Below are positions 9,083 to 18,740 of a stretch of DNA of 64,000 bases, piece by piece. Under the pieces are notes generated by a model. It worked only from the letters and a program-made list of their open reading frames with translations, was not told the origin of the DNA and made no database searches. Each line of letters begins with the position of its first letter. The first letter of the stretch is position 1. A program made the translations under genes and the position numbers. The DNA is from Sandaracinaceae bacterium (GTDB lineage Bacteria > Myxococcota_A > Polyangia > Polyangiales > Sandaracinaceae). The stretch covers positions 62,001 to 126,000 of the forward strand of contig JAHBWG010000005.1 in the NCBI GenBank assembly GCA_019637095.1, read 5' to 3'.

Positions 9083-9133
9083 GCGCTCGATGGCCCTGGG
9101 CGCCGCACCATGGCGCCGCAAGAGGAGGTCGTC

Positions 9134-9409
9134 ATGAACGTTCCGAGCCATCTCGTCTCCGCCAAGATCGCCGAGCACCGTGCCCGCGGCGCGCTCGAGC
9201 GCCCGCGCACGGACGAGGCGCGCTGCCTCGCCGAGATCGACCAGGTCCTCGCCGCGCTCGTGCGCGCGCCGGCGCACGACGCGCCGCGCCTGCGCGCGCG
9301 CCTCGCGCGGACCGAGCGCAAGCTCGCCGAGGTCTACGATCGGATGGGCCAGGGCGTCGTCGCGGACGTGCTCTGGGACGACGCGCCGAGCTACGACCAC
9401 GACTGCTGA
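9134..9409 (+). CDS. Small hypothetical helical protein
   Basis: A 91-residue protein that I do not recognise. ATG 9134 is preceded by a strong AGAGGAGG ribosome site with 6-nt spacing, which favours it over the in-frame ATG at 9110. The sequence is Arg/Ala/Leu-rich and predicted largely helical, with two amphipathic helices (about 15-40 and 45-70), and ends in an acidic tail, WDDAPSYDHDC. No signal peptide or metal site is obvious. It precedes the cyclase gene by 65 bp on the same strand, and is preceded by the 17-bp inverted repeat. Confidence 0.6.
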   Translation: MNVPSHLVSAKIAEHRARGALERPRTDEARCLAEIDQVLAALVRAPAHDAPRLRARLARTERKLAEVYDRMGQGVVADVLWDDAPSYDHDC

Positions 9410-9474
9410 CCGCGGCGGGGTCGGCTCGGCCTCCACAGCGTCGCGCGCGGCGGGCTGATACCATCCGGCCGGAC

Positions 9475-11343
9475 GTGAAGCGATACGAGCACGAAGCCGA
9501 GCGGATCATCGACGCGCCGCGCGCGCTCGTGTGGGCGGTCGTGTCCGACACCAACCGCTCGGACCGCGCGCTCGGGCTCGCGCCCGCCACCTACCGATGG
9601 GACGTCGACGAGACCGGCCGGCGCGTGCGGGTGGCCTCCGCGTCGGAGCTCGGCCAGGCGCTCGAGTGGATCGAGCCGCCCTACCAGTGGATCGAGGGTC
9701 GCGTGGTGGAGGGCCGCCGCCGCTTCGTGAAGGGCCCCGTCTCGCGCGCGGGGTTCGACGCGCGCCTCGAGGACACCGGCGACGGCAAGACGCGCCTGCG
9801 CGCCCGCGCGTGGATGGAGGCGGGCGGGCTCATCGGCCTGCTCGGCGGGCCCGTCCAGCGCCTCAAGTTCAAGGCCGGGCTCCGGCGCTACCTCGACGCG
9901 ATCGAGGCGCTCTTCGCGACGACCGACGCGAGCGGCGCCGCGGACGCGTCGCAGCCCGCGGCGGTGCGCGTGAAGTACCTCCTCGGGCAGAGCGCCGACG
10001 AGGTGACCACCGGCCCGCGCACGGAGCCCAACCGCGCGCTGCTCGAGCGGCGCGGGCAGGCGCTGCGCGCCGTCGTCGAGCCGGAGGTCGCCGAGCGGAT
10101 CCTGGGGCACCTCGCCGAGCGGCCGGACGAGGAGGTGCGCGAGATGCGGCCCTTCGAGCTCGCCGGGCGCTGGGGCCTGCCGCGTCGCGCCGTCCTGCGC
10201 GGGTTCCTGCACGCGACCGTCGCCGGGCTGTGCGACCTGCGCTGGCAGGTGAACTGCCCCGTCTGCCGCGTCGGGGCGGCGGTCGTCGAGCGGCTCGACG
10301 GCGTCGGCGAGGCCACCCACTGCGACGCGTGCGAGATCGACTTCGGCACGGACTTCGGCCAGCACGTCGAGGCCGTCTTCCCGTCGAACCCGGCGATCCG
10401 TCCGACGACGAGCGCGCTCTACTGCGCGTCGAGCCCCGCGTTCCTGCCGCACGTGCTCGCGCAGCTCGAGGTGCCGGCCGGCGAGACCCGCGAGGAGCCG
10501 ATCGAGCTGGTGCGGGGCGCCGTGCACGTGCGTGCGTTGAAGCGGCCCGGCGCCGCGGACGTCGCGCTCGAGGACGCGCCCGCGACGCTCGCGGTGACGG
10601 TGACGAGCGACGGCGTCCGCGTCGAGCGCGAGGGCGCTGCCTCGGGCGCGTCGACCCTGCGCCTCGTCAACGCCACGGACGACGTCGCGACGGTGCTGAT
10701 CGAGCGCGCGGGCTGGAGCGCGGACGCCGTGCTCGGCAGCGTGATCGCGAGCTTCCCCGACTTCCTCGATCTGTTCGCGACGGAGGCGCCGGCGTCGGGG
10801 GTCGACCTGCGCGTCGGGCACCTCGCGCTCCTCTTCAGCGACCTGGTCGGGTCGACCGCGCTCTACGAGCGCGTCGGCGACGCGCGCGCGTTCGCGATCG
10901 TCGAGGAGCACTTCCGCGCGATGGGGGCGGCGATCGAGCGGCACGAGGGCGCGATCGTCAAGACGATGGGCGACGCGGTGATGGCCTCGTTCCCCTCGCT
11001 CGGGCACGGCGTCGCCGCCGCGCGCGCGATGATCGAGGCGCACGACGCGGCGCACGCGGGCGACGGGCTCGGCGTGAAGATCGGCGTGCACGCCGGGCCG
11101 TGCCTCGCGGTGCGCGCGAACGACCGGCTCGACTTCTTCGGCACGACCGTGAACATGGCCGCGCGCCTGCAGGCCAAGGCCGAGGCGAGCGAGATCGTCC
11201 TCACCGAGCAGTCCTACGACGAGCCGGGGGTCGTCGAGGTGCTCGGCGCGTTCCCGGTCCGCCGCTTCGAGGCGAGCCTGAAGGGCATCGAGGAGCGGCA
11301 GCGCCTCGTCGGCGCTCAGCTCGGCGGGGCGACGAGGGGCTGA
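9475..11343 (+). CDS. Class III adenylate/guanylate cyclase with SRPBCC and DUF5939 regions
   Basis: A 622-residue soluble protein. Residues 1-150 look like an SRPBCC (START-like) ligand-binding fold. The middle includes a winged-helix-like segment and a zinc-ribbon with C261/C264 and C283/C286 (CPVC, CDAC), matching the DUF5939 type of cyclase. The catalytic domain begins near residue 448: the first metal Asp is in LFSDLVGST, the second in KTMGDAVMASF, whose preceding Lys is purine-specifying, and the transition-state Asn and Arg are in VNMAARLQ, so activity is likely. Substrate choice (ATP or GTP) cannot be settled. GTG 9475 follows a GATACC -10-like sequence without a Shine-Dalgarno. The 3' end overlaps the convergent glutaredoxin gene by 28 bp. 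Confidence 0.85.
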   Translation: MKRYEHEAERIIDAPRALVWAVVSDTNRSDRALGLAPATYRWDVDETGRRVRVASASELGQALEWIEPPYQWIEGRVVEGRRRFVKGPVSRAGFDARLEDTGDGKTRLRARAWMEAGGLIGLLGGPVQRLKFKAGLRRYLDAIEALFATTDASGAADASQPAAVRVKYLLGQSADEVTTGPRTEPNRALLERRGQALRAVVEPEVAERILGHLAERPDEEVREMRPFELAGRWGLPRRAVLRGFLHATVAGLCDLRWQVNCPVCRVGAAVVERLDGVGEATHCDACEIDFGTDFGQHVEAVFPSNPAIRPTTSALYCASSPAFLPHVLAQLEVPAGETREEPIELVRGAVHVRALKRPGAADVALEDAPATLAVTVTSDGVRVEREGAASGASTLRLVNATDDVATVLIERAGWSADAVLGSVIASFPDFLDLFATEAPASGVDLRVGHLALLFSDLVGSTALYERVGDARAFAIVEEHFRAMGAAIERHEGAIVKTMGDAVMASFPSLGHGVAAARAMIEAHDAAHAGDGLGVKIGVHAGPCLAVRANDRLDFFGTTVNMAARLQAKAEASEIVLTEQSYDEPGVVEVLGAFPVRRFEASLKGIEERQRLVGAQLGGATRG

Positions 11344-11633
11344 AGCTCGCCCGACTCGTACATCTCGACGAGGATGTCCGAGCCGCCGAGGAGCTTGCCC
11401 CCCACGTAGAGCTGCGGGATCGTCGGCCAGCTGCCGAACTCCTTGATGCCCTGGCGGACCTCCATGTCCTCGAGGACGTTGAAGGTCTCGAACTCCGCGC
11501 CGCAGCGGCGCAGCACCTCGACGGCGGTCGCGCTGAAGCCGCACTGCGGGAAGTGCCGCGTGCCCTTCATGAAGAGCACGTTGTGGTGGCTGTCCACGAT
11601 CGCCTGGATCTTGTTCTTGAGGGACTCGTCCAT
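11316..11633 (-). CDS. grxD: Monothiol glutaredoxin, Grx4 family
   Basis: A 105-residue protein of the usual length for Grx4. The active site FPQCGFSA carries the CGFS signature of monothiol glutaredoxins, and the WPTIPQLYVGG and GGSDI segments form the glutathione-binding surface. In the family, dimers hold a [2Fe-2S] cluster ligated by the CGFS Cys and glutathione, and deliver it to target proteins together with BolA. The BolA-family gene lies only 4 bp upstream, so the two form an operon, a conserved and meaningful pairing. A GGGGTGA ribosome site precedes ATG 11633. Confidence 0.93.
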   Translation of the reverse strand: MDESLKNKIQAIVDSHHNVLFMKGTRHFPQCGFSATAVEVLRRCGAEFETFNVLEDMEVRQGIKEFGSWPTIPQLYVGGKLLGGSDILVEMYESGELQPLVAPPS

Positions 11634-11637
11634 CGCT

Positions 11638-11892
11638 TCACCCCTGCCTCTTGGCCCACGCCTCCGGCGTCGCCGTCACCATGGTCAGCGCGTGCACGGG
11701 GCCCTTCATGAGCTCGCCGAGCGCGGCGTAGACCGCCTGGTGCTGCTCGATGCGGCTCTTCCCTTCGAACGCCGTGCTCACGATCACCGCGCGGAAGTGA
11801 TCCTTGGTGCCGGTGAGATCCTCGAGCTCGAGGTGCGTGACCCCGCCGAGGCCCTCACGGATGCGCTGCTCCACGACCGCCGGTTCGACCAT
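11638..11892 (-). CDS. BolA/IbaG-family protein
   Basis: An 84-residue protein with the single BolA domain. ATG 11892 gives the typical N-terminus VEPAVVEQRIREGL; a longer frame upstream has no ribosome site. The strand-turn LTGTKDHFRAVIVSTAFEG followed by RIEQHQAVYAALGELM and HALTM is diagnostic, and the C-terminal His is the usual cluster ligand. BolA proteins bind monothiol glutaredoxins and share a [2Fe-2S] cluster. Co-transcription with the CGFS glutaredoxin supports an Fe-S trafficking or iron-sensing role. TAGTGC lies 7 nt before the start. Confidence 0.9.
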   Translation of the reverse strand: MVEPAVVEQRIREGLGGVTHLELEDLTGTKDHFRAVIVSTAFEGKSRIEQHQAVYAALGELMKGPVHALTMVTATPEAWAKRQG

Positions 11893-11936
11893 CCCCGGAG
11901 CACTAAGGCGCTCGCCCCGAGCTGTCAACGGTCGGC

Positions 11937-11942
11937 TATCCT
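11937..11942 (+). promoter_or_regulatory. -10-like box before YihY-family gene
   Basis: TATCCT is followed by 6 nt and then GTG 11949; no Shine-Dalgarno sequence is present. Confidence 0.45.
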
Positions 11943-11948
11943 CCGGGC

Positions 11949-13352
11949 GTGGCGCGGGACAGACCGGGCGCGGCGGAGCGGATCCGGGGGCGCGTGCACG
12001 CCCTGCGCGCCTCGCTGCACCGCGCGCTCTGGGAGATCGACGAGGCGTCGCTCTCGCCGCCTCGGCGCGTCATCGTCGGCGTGGCGCGGCTCGTGTTCGT
12101 CACCGCGGACACGTTCTTGCGCGAGCGCCTCCAGGTCCGCGCGGCGGCGCTCGCGTTCTTCACGGTCTTGTCGATCGTGCCGGCGGGGGCGTTCGTCTTC
12201 AGCATCGCGAAGGCGCTGGGCGCCTACGATCTCCTGATCGAGGAGACGGTCCGTCCGCTGATCCACGAGAGCTTCCCCGACCCGGACGCGGCCGGGACGC
12301 CCGAGGGCGTGGTCGTGCTCCGCACGACGCTCGATCGGCTGATCGACCTCGTCGCCAACACCGACGTGTTCGGCCTCGGCCTCGTCGGCGTGGTGGTCCT
12401 CTCCTTCACGATCCACCGCGTGCTGCTCCACACCGAGCAGTCGTTCGACGCGATCTGGGGCTTCGAGGGGCGGCGCAACTACGTGAGGCGCCTCCCGGTC
12501 TACCTCGTGATCGTCCTGTTCACCCCGCTCGGGCTCGTCTTCGCGTCCACGATCACCGCGGCGCGCCAAGGTCAGCCGGTGATGGCCGCGCTCGACGCGT
12601 GGCTCGCGGTGCCCCTCCTCGTCGACCTGCTCGTGCTCGCGCTGCCGCCGCTCCTCGTGTGGCTCGCGCTCCTGCCGCTCTACCTGCTCTTGCCGAGCGC
12701 GCGCGTGCGGCGCCGCTCCGCGATGCTCGGGGCGCTCGTCGGCGGGCTCGCCTGGTACGGGATCCAGATCGCGCACGTCACCTTCCAGATCGGCGTCGCG
12801 CGCCAGAACGCGCTCTACTCCGGCTTCGGCGCGTTCCCGCTCTTCCTCGTGTGGCTCCACCTGTCGTGGATGTGCGTGCTGCTCGGCGCGCAGGTCGCCG
12901 CGTCGCACCAGAACGCGCCGACCTTGCGCCAGCTCGCCCGGGTCAACCTCGCCGATCACCTCTCGGTGCAGGCGGTGGCCCTGCGTGCGATGACGCTCTT
13001 GCCCGACGACCCGCAGGGCGAGGCGCTGCGCGCGCTCGCGCGCGACGTCGGCGTCGCGGTCGAACCGCTGCGCAGCGTGCTCGACATGCTCGTCGACGCG
13101 GGCCTGCTCACGCGGCGCGGCGGCGCGTACGACCCACGCTACGCGGCCGCGATCGAGCTCGACACGGTCCGCGTCGCGACGGTGATCGACGCGCTCGGCC
13201 GGCGCGACGCGACGTCCGGGATGCCGTGGAGCCAGGCCGAGCGCGCGGTGACGGAGGTGCTCGAGAAGCTCCACGGCGCGGTCGAGTCGTCGTCGCACAA
13301 CCGCACGATCGGAGAGCTGCGCCGCCGGGGCGCGCCCGACGACGAGACGTGA
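11949..13352 (+). CDS. YihY/BrkB (UPF0761) family inner-membrane protein
   Basis: A 467-residue membrane protein. The YihY core, about residues 50-325, contains five to six hydrophobic segments, with the family hallmarks AAALAFFTVLSIVPA near residue 67 and NALYSGFGAFPLFLVWLHLSW near residue 285. The family was once called ribonuclease BN in error; no enzymatic role is established. Residues 330-467 are soluble and resemble a winged-helix-type extension (LADHLSVQAVALRAM, then SVLDMLVDAGLLTRRGG), which several YihY homologues carry. The GTG start fits a leaderless message. Confidence 0.85.
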   Translation: MARDRPGAAERIRGRVHALRASLHRALWEIDEASLSPPRRVIVGVARLVFVTADTFLRERLQVRAAALAFFTVLSIVPAGAFVFSIAKALGAYDLLIEETVRPLIHESFPDPDAAGTPEGVVVLRTTLDRLIDLVANTDVFGLGLVGVVVLSFTIHRVLLHTEQSFDAIWGFEGRRNYVRRLPVYLVIVLFTPLGLVFASTITAARQGQPVMAALDAWLAVPLLVDLLVLALPPLLVWLALLPLYLLLPSARVRRRSAMLGALVGGLAWYGIQIAHVTFQIGVARQNALYSGFGAFPLFLVWLHLSWMCVLLGAQVAASHQNAPTLRQLARVNLADHLSVQAVALRAMTLLPDDPQGEALRALARDVGVAVEPLRSVLDMLVDAGLLTRRGGAYDPRYAAAIELDTVRVATVIDALGRRDATSGMPWSQAERAVTEVLEKLHGAVESSSHNRTIGELRRRGAPDDET

Positions 13353-13360
13353 TATACGTC
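13346..13360. repeat. Short palindrome across the YihY stop codon
   Basis: GACGT and ACGTC flank GATAT, forming a 5-bp stem that contains the TGA stop. It also includes the only TATAC-like -10 sequence before the downstream lipoprotein gene, so it may be a promoter or operator. Confidence 0.35.
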
Positions 13361-13399
13361 TTGCTCGGAACACCCTCGATGGGGACGAAGGGGACGAGC

Positions 13400-14071
13400 A
13401 TGCGAGGCGCGATCATCATCCTGGGCGCGATTGTCGCGGTCGGCTGCGGAGGCGGCGGCGCGGCCTCACCGGAGCCGGAGGACGAGCCGGCCCCGATCGC
13501 CGACACCGGCGGCGGTGAAGACGCCGACGTCGAGCCGGAGCCCGAGCCCGAGCCGGAGCCGCCGCGGGCGACGGGGCCCGGCCAGCTCACCGTGACGAAC
13601 AGCGTCGGGAACCAGCCCGGCGGCGGCACCGTGCAGGTGATCGGGCCGGGGGGCGCCGTGGTCGCCGAGGGGCGCTCGGGGCAGACGTTCACCGTCGACG
13701 CGGGCACGTACCGGCTGCGCGGCGCGATCACCGAGGCGAGCGTGCTCGTCGACACGCCGACGCTCGAGCTCGACGGCGAGGTCACCGTCCCGGCGGGGCA
13801 GACCGTCACGAGCACGATCAACTTCCCGGTCGCGCACATCCTCTTGCGGGTGCGCCGCGCCGGTCGCGACGTGGCGGCCTGGACGCTCGAGATCGCCCGC
13901 GAGGGCCGCGGCGGCAGCAACCGCGTGCGGCTCACGCCCTCGACCGAGCACGTCCCGATCACGCCGGGCCGGTACTCCGGCACCCTGCGCCAGGGCGGCC
14001 AGCAGATCGAGGTCAGCGGCCTCATCTTCCAGGGCGGCGCGCGCATGACCGTCCCGGTCGACGTGAATTGA
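13400..14071 (+). CDS. Lipoprotein with acidic Glu-Pro linker
   Basis: A 223-residue predicted lipoprotein. ATG 13400 is preceded by AAGGGGA at good spacing, so it is preferred over ATG 13379. The signal peptide ends in AIVAVGC. A low-complexity Glu-Pro run (residues 45-55) separates the anchor from a beta-rich C-terminal domain, about residues 60-223. That domain has two Gly-rich strands and the pattern VRVRRAGRDVAAWTLEI, reminiscent of VWA/PEGA-associated beta-sandwich domains, but I do not recognise the family. The last codons and stop are repeated in tandem immediately downstream. Confidence 0.75.
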   Translation: MRGAIIILGAIVAVGCGGGGAASPEPEDEPAPIADTGGGEDADVEPEPEPEPEPPRATGPGQLTVTNSVGNQPGGGTVQVIGPGGAVVAEGRSGQTFTVDAGTYRLRGAITEASVLVDTPTLELDGEVTVPAGQTVTSTINFPVAHILLRVRRAGRDVAAWTLEIAREGRGGSNRVRLTPSTEHVPITPGRYSGTLRQGGQQIEVSGLIFQGGARMTVPVDVN

Positions 14072-14086
14072 GTCGACGTGAACTGA
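14057..14086 (+). repeat. 15-bp tandem duplication of the last codons and stop
   Basis: GTCGACGTGAATTGA (14057-14071) is repeated at once as GTCGACGTGAACTGA with a single change. A second in-frame stop is thereby created five codons downstream. Confidence 0.85.
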
Positions 14087-14101
14087 TTGGAGGAACGAAC
14101 C

Positions 14102-14755
14102 GTGGGACTTCGCATCAACGACACCGCGCCGAACTTCACCGCCGACTCGACCGCCGGGACCATCGAGCTCCACTCGTGGATCGGCGGCGGCTACGCGATC
14201 CTGTTCTCGCACCCGAAGGACTTCACGCCCGTCTGCACGACCGAGTTCGGCGCGGTCGCCCGCCTCGCGTCGGAGTTCGAGAAGCGCAACACGAAGGTGA
14301 TGGGCGTGTCGGTGGACAGCGTCGAGGACCACCAGAAGTGGAAGCGCGACATCGAGGCGTTCGCGGGCGCGCCCGCGAACTTCCCGATCATCGACGACAC
14401 CTCCCTCACCGTCGCGAAGCTCTACGACATGTTGCCGGCGGACGCGTACCTCCCCGACGGCCGCACCCCCGCGCACAGCGCGACGGTGCGCACGGTGTTC
14501 ATCATCGGACCGGACAAGAAGATCCGCCTCACGATGACCTACCCGATGTCCGTCGGGCGCAACTTCGCGGAGATCCTGCGCGCGCTCGACGCGGTGCAGG
14601 CGACCGACGGCGTGCCGATCGCGACGCCGGCGAACTGGGTGCCCGGCCAGGACGTGATCGTGGGGCTCAGCCTCGACGACGCGGCGGCCGAGGCGAAGTT
14701 CGGCGCGCTCGACGTCAAGCTCCCCTACCTTCGCTTCGCGAAGGCCCCGAGCTGA
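14102..14755 (+). CDS. 1-Cys peroxiredoxin (Prx6 type)
   Basis: A 217-residue thiol peroxidase. GTG 14102 lies 9 nt after a GGAGG ribosome site. The peroxidatic motif FTPVCTTEF places the catalytic Cys at about residue 44, with the conserved Thr two residues downstream, and Arg in SVGRNF completes the active site. The long C-terminal region with the NWVPG motif marks the Prx6/1-Cys subfamily, which reduces hydrogen peroxide and alkyl hydroperoxides and needs an external thiol for recycling. No resolving Cys is seen. The stop codon is followed directly by a multi-hairpin repeat element. Confidence 0.94.
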   Translation: MGLRINDTAPNFTADSTAGTIELHSWIGGGYAILFSHPKDFTPVCTTEFGAVARLASEFEKRNTKVMGVSVDSVEDHQKWKRDIEAFAGAPANFPIIDDTSLTVAKLYDMLPADAYLPDGRTPAHSATVRTVFIIGPDKKIRLTMTYPMSVGRNFAEILRALDAVQATDGVPIATPANWVPGQDVIVGLSLDDAAAEAKFGALDVKLPYLRFAKAPS

Positions 14756-14920
14756 GCTTGCCGAGGGGTGCTTCGCACCCCCCCGCTGCGCCGAAGCCGC
14801 AGCGGGGCCCCCACCCCAGCGCGAACGCGGCGGGGCCGCGTTCGACCCCATCGCGGGGCGATGGGTCCCCTCGGCCAACGGCCATCGCTGCGCGATGGCC
14901 TGGCCTCGAACGGCGCCGTC
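14756..14920 (+). repeat. Multi-hairpin 3'-end element, copy A
   Basis: This non-coding stretch starts right after the peroxiredoxin stop with GCTTGCCGAGGGG. Five perfect hairpins follow: GGGGTGC with loop TTC (14765-14781); CCCGCTGCG arms (14782-14806); CGAACGCGGC with loop GGG (14822-14844); CCCATCGC with loop GGG (14847-14865); GGCCATCGC with loop TGC (14880-14900). The palindrome ACGGCGCCGT lies at 14910-14919. The same order recurs at 33021 and, inverted, at 36480. The rest of the gap to 15020 holds no reading frame I would call. Confidence 0.88.
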
Positions 14921-15020
14921 GGTCGCGTGCGCGCTCGCCGGACGGGTCTCGCGCAAGGCCGCAGCGCCGCGAAGAGGACGTCTTCGCGTCTTCGCGCGAG
15001 CACGAACCACCTGGTGAGCG

Positions 15021-15039
15021 CTCGGGCCGTGGGCCCGAG
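15021..15039 (-). terminator. Hairpin terminator candidate after lipoprotein hydrolase
   Basis: The arms CTCGGGCC and GGCCCGAG with the 3-nt loop GTG form an 8-bp GC stem. It begins one base beyond the minus-strand stop at 15041. There is no U-tract. Confidence 0.5.
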
Positions 15040-15040
15040 G

Positions 15041-15838
15041 TCAGAGCACGCCGGCGGCTTCGAGCAGCTCGCGGACGCTGCGCCAGTAGGCGCGCTCGCG
15101 AGGTACGTCGTGGCCGGCCTCGAACGCGACGAGGCGGCTGTCCCACGCGACGCGATCGAGCTCGACGGCGTGGCGGAACGGTACGACCTCGTCGTGGACG
15201 CCGTGCAGGATCAGGGTGGGCGTGTCGCTGCGCATCGCGACCGCGCGCGCGTCGAACCGGTCGCGGATCGCCGCGGCGGGCGCCATCGCGTGGCTCGCGA
15301 GATCGGGCACGTTCGTGAAGCTCGACTCGAGCACGAGCGCCGCGCAGCGACGCTCCGCCGCGAGCACGCCCGCGACGCCGCCGCCGAGCGAGCGGCCGTG
15401 GAACACGAGGCGCTGGGCGTCGACGTCGTCGCGGTCGCCGAGCCGGTCGACGAAGTGCGCGAAGTCCTCGACGATCGCCGCCTCGCTCGGCTCGCCGCCC
15501 GAGCGGCCGTAGCTGCGGTACTCGGGCAACAGGACCGCGAGCCCCATCGCGCGGTAGGGCGCGAGCCGCTCGGGCCACTCGTCGATGCGCTCGCGGTTGC
15601 CGTGCGCGAAGACGACCGCGGGCGCCGGCCCCTCGCGCGCCGCGGTCGGGGGGAGGAACCACGCCTCGACGCGCGCGCCGTCGACCTCGCGCCACCACAC
15701 CTCGGCGTCGGGCGGGGGCGGCGCCTGCGTCGTCGCGCGGCTCGGCTGGTACAGGAAGTCGCTCTGCACCTGGTAGATCGCCGCGCAGCCGCCGAGCGCG
15801 AGGACCGCGAAGGCCACGAGCGCGCGCCGCACGTTCAC
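15041..15838 (-). CDS. Lipid-anchored alpha/beta hydrolase
   Basis: A 265-residue serine hydrolase carrying a lipoprotein signal peptide that ends in ALGGC, so it is probably membrane-anchored outside the cytoplasm. GTG 15838 overlaps the stop of the upstream DUF4388 gene (GTGA). Motifs in order are FAHGNRE (oxyanion strand), LPEYRSYGRS, nucleophile elbow HGRSLGGG, Asp in LHGVHDEVV and His in EAGHDV. The architecture matches the YqkD/Fsh group of hydrolases, as in the second hydrolase at 2943-3704, which lacks the anchor. The substrate is not known. Confidence 0.85.
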   Translation of the reverse strand: MNVRRALVAFAVLALGGCAAIYQVQSDFLYQPSRATTQAPPPPDAEVWWREVDGARVEAWFLPPTAAREGPAPAVVFAHGNRERIDEWPERLAPYRAMGLAVLLPEYRSYGRSGGEPSEAAIVEDFAHFVDRLGDRDDVDAQRLVFHGRSLGGGVAGVLAAERRCAALVLESSFTNVPDLASHAMAPAAAIRDRFDARAVAMRSDTPTLILHGVHDEVVPFRHAVELDRVAWDSRLVAFEAGHDVPRERAYWRSVRELLEAAGVL

Positions 15839-17085
15839 CGCCGGATGCGCTTGAGCCGCGTGTTCACGTCGCGCGAGAGCGACAGCTCCTGGTCGCGCGG
15901 CAGCGTGGTCGTCGCGGCGAAGAGGGCGAACGCGGCCAGCTCGTGCAGCCCCTGGGCGAGCGCCTCCATCGGATCGTCCACCTCGAGCGAGCCGAGCGCA
16001 TCCACGACGCGCGCCGCCGAGATGCTGCCGTCCTCCTCCACGCGCTCGCCGAAGAAGGGCGCGTACCCGCTCCCCTCGAGCCACGTCTCGAGGGTCTGCC
16101 GGGTCTGGTCGACCGCGCCGTACGTCGCGACCGCCATGAACACGTCGCGCAGCACCTCGTTGAACTGGCGCACGAGCGCCTGGATGGCCGCCGCGTCGAT
16201 CTCGCGCTTGGCCCGCAGGGTCACGCCACCCTGCTGGAGCATCGCGTAGATCGACTTCATCGTATGGAAGAGGCCGAGGCCGCTCTCGCGCGCGATCTCT
16301 TCGATCGTTCGCAGCCCGTCGGCGTAGGTCAGGACCAGCGACATGTTCCCGTCGAGGCTCAGGGACGTGACCTTCGGCTGCGGCACCGGGCAGAGGTCGT
16401 CGTTGGGGATGCGCTGGCGGAACAGCCCCATCTCGTCGATGCGCTGGACCCCCTCCATCAGGAGCTGCTGGATCGGCAGGTGCACCGTGTGGTGCGGCAC
16501 GTGGTCCTGCTCCTCCTCGCCGACCGAGAACGCGTAGTAGCCCTCGCGGGTGAGGAGCGCGGCGTAGAAGATCTGCTCGACCTGCTTGCGGAGCTGCGCG
16601 AAGAGCTGCTCTTGTGTCAAGATCTGTTGCTCGATCAGGAGCTGGCCGAGCCGCTTCTCCGGCGTGACCTGGCGCAGCAGCGCGTCGAGCTCGCTGCGCG
16701 AGAGCACGCCGTTGCGGTACAGCACCTGCCCGAGCCGGTCGTCCGCCGAGTCGCTCAGCGCGTACTTCAGCGCGCCCTGCGAGACCGAGAGCACCCGGTG
16801 GTGCTGCCCGTCCATCACGTGCAGGTCCCCGCGCCAGTTCGCGGTCGCGACGATGTTGATCACCTCGAGGGTCGAGGTCCCCGTGAGCAGCTCGCCCGCC
16901 ATCGCGATCCGCGTCGGCCGCGCGTCGGTCCCTTCGACGTCTTTGCGCAGGATGAGCAGCCCCGGCGCGTCGACCACCAGGTGGTAGCGCCCCGGCCGAT
17001 CCCGCAGGCGCCGCTCCGCGCCGCGGCCCACGACCCGCACGGTTCCGTCGTCCCCGATGACCACGAGGTCGGTCGGCTCGGCCAC
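15835..17085 (-). CDS. DUF4388 (PATAN-type) protein
   Basis: A 416-residue cytoplasmic protein. GTG 17085 is preceded by TACCCT and 6 nt with no ribosome site. Residues 70-190 fit DUF4388: GELLTGTSTLEVINIVATANWRG-type strand and helix, then VSQGALKYALS and a double repeat of LGQxLxxxxxL (RLGQVLYRNGVLS, RLGQLLIEQQILT). Domains of this type occur in delta-proteobacterial and cyanobacterial signalling proteins, next to receivers and pilus regulators. The C-terminal half has a second helical segment ending in a basic RLKRIRR tail. Its exact role is unknown; coupling to a lipid-anchored hydrolase is the only contextual clue. Confidence 0.78.
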   Translation of the reverse strand: MAEPTDLVVIGDDGTVRVVGRGAERRLRDRPGRYHLVVDAPGLLILRKDVEGTDARPTRIAMAGELLTGTSTLEVINIVATANWRGDLHVMDGQHHRVLSVSQGALKYALSDSADDRLGQVLYRNGVLSRSELDALLRQVTPEKRLGQLLIEQQILTQEQLFAQLRKQVEQIFYAALLTREGYYAFSVGEEEQDHVPHHTVHLPIQQLLMEGVQRIDEMGLFRQRIPNDDLCPVPQPKVTSLSLDGNMSLVLTYADGLRTIEEIARESGLGLFHTMKSIYAMLQQGGVTLRAKREIDAAAIQALVRQFNEVLRDVFMAVATYGAVDQTRQTLETWLEGSGYAPFFGERVEEDGSISAARVVDALGSLEVDDPMEALAQGLHELAAFALFAATTTLPRDQELSLSRDVNTRLKRIRR

Positions 17086-17091
17086 GGCGCG

Positions 17092-17097
17092 AGGGTA
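17092..17097 (-). promoter_or_regulatory. -10-like box TACCCT before DUF4388 gene
   Basis: The box is 6 nt from GTG 17085 and has the same sequence and spacing as boxes at 24502 and 60446. Confidence 0.5.
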
Positions 17098-17144
17098 CCT
17101 CGGCGCTGGCTCGCAGATCATCCCCCTCGTCGTTCGCGATGACG

Positions 17145-17150
17145 TAGGAT
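17145..17150 (+). promoter_or_regulatory. -10-like box TAGGAT before OMP gene
   Basis: The box lies 6 nt before GTG 17157 in the 71-bp gap between divergent genes. Confidence 0.45.
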
Positions 17151-17156
17151 CCGCGC

Positions 17157-18707
<1,551 letters not shown>

Positions 18708-18740
18708 CTGCGCGGCGCGATCGGGTAAGCCCGGGCGCAT

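Noticed and set aside
13535-13562. Glu-Pro coding repeat as a microsatellite or regulatory repeat
   Set aside because: It encodes a common lipoprotein linker, and the codons vary.
14756-14920. Interpreting the hairpin element as an insertion sequence or MITE
   Set aside because: No terminal inverted repeats enclose the whole element, no target-site duplication was seen, and copies share one orientation relative to the stop codon.
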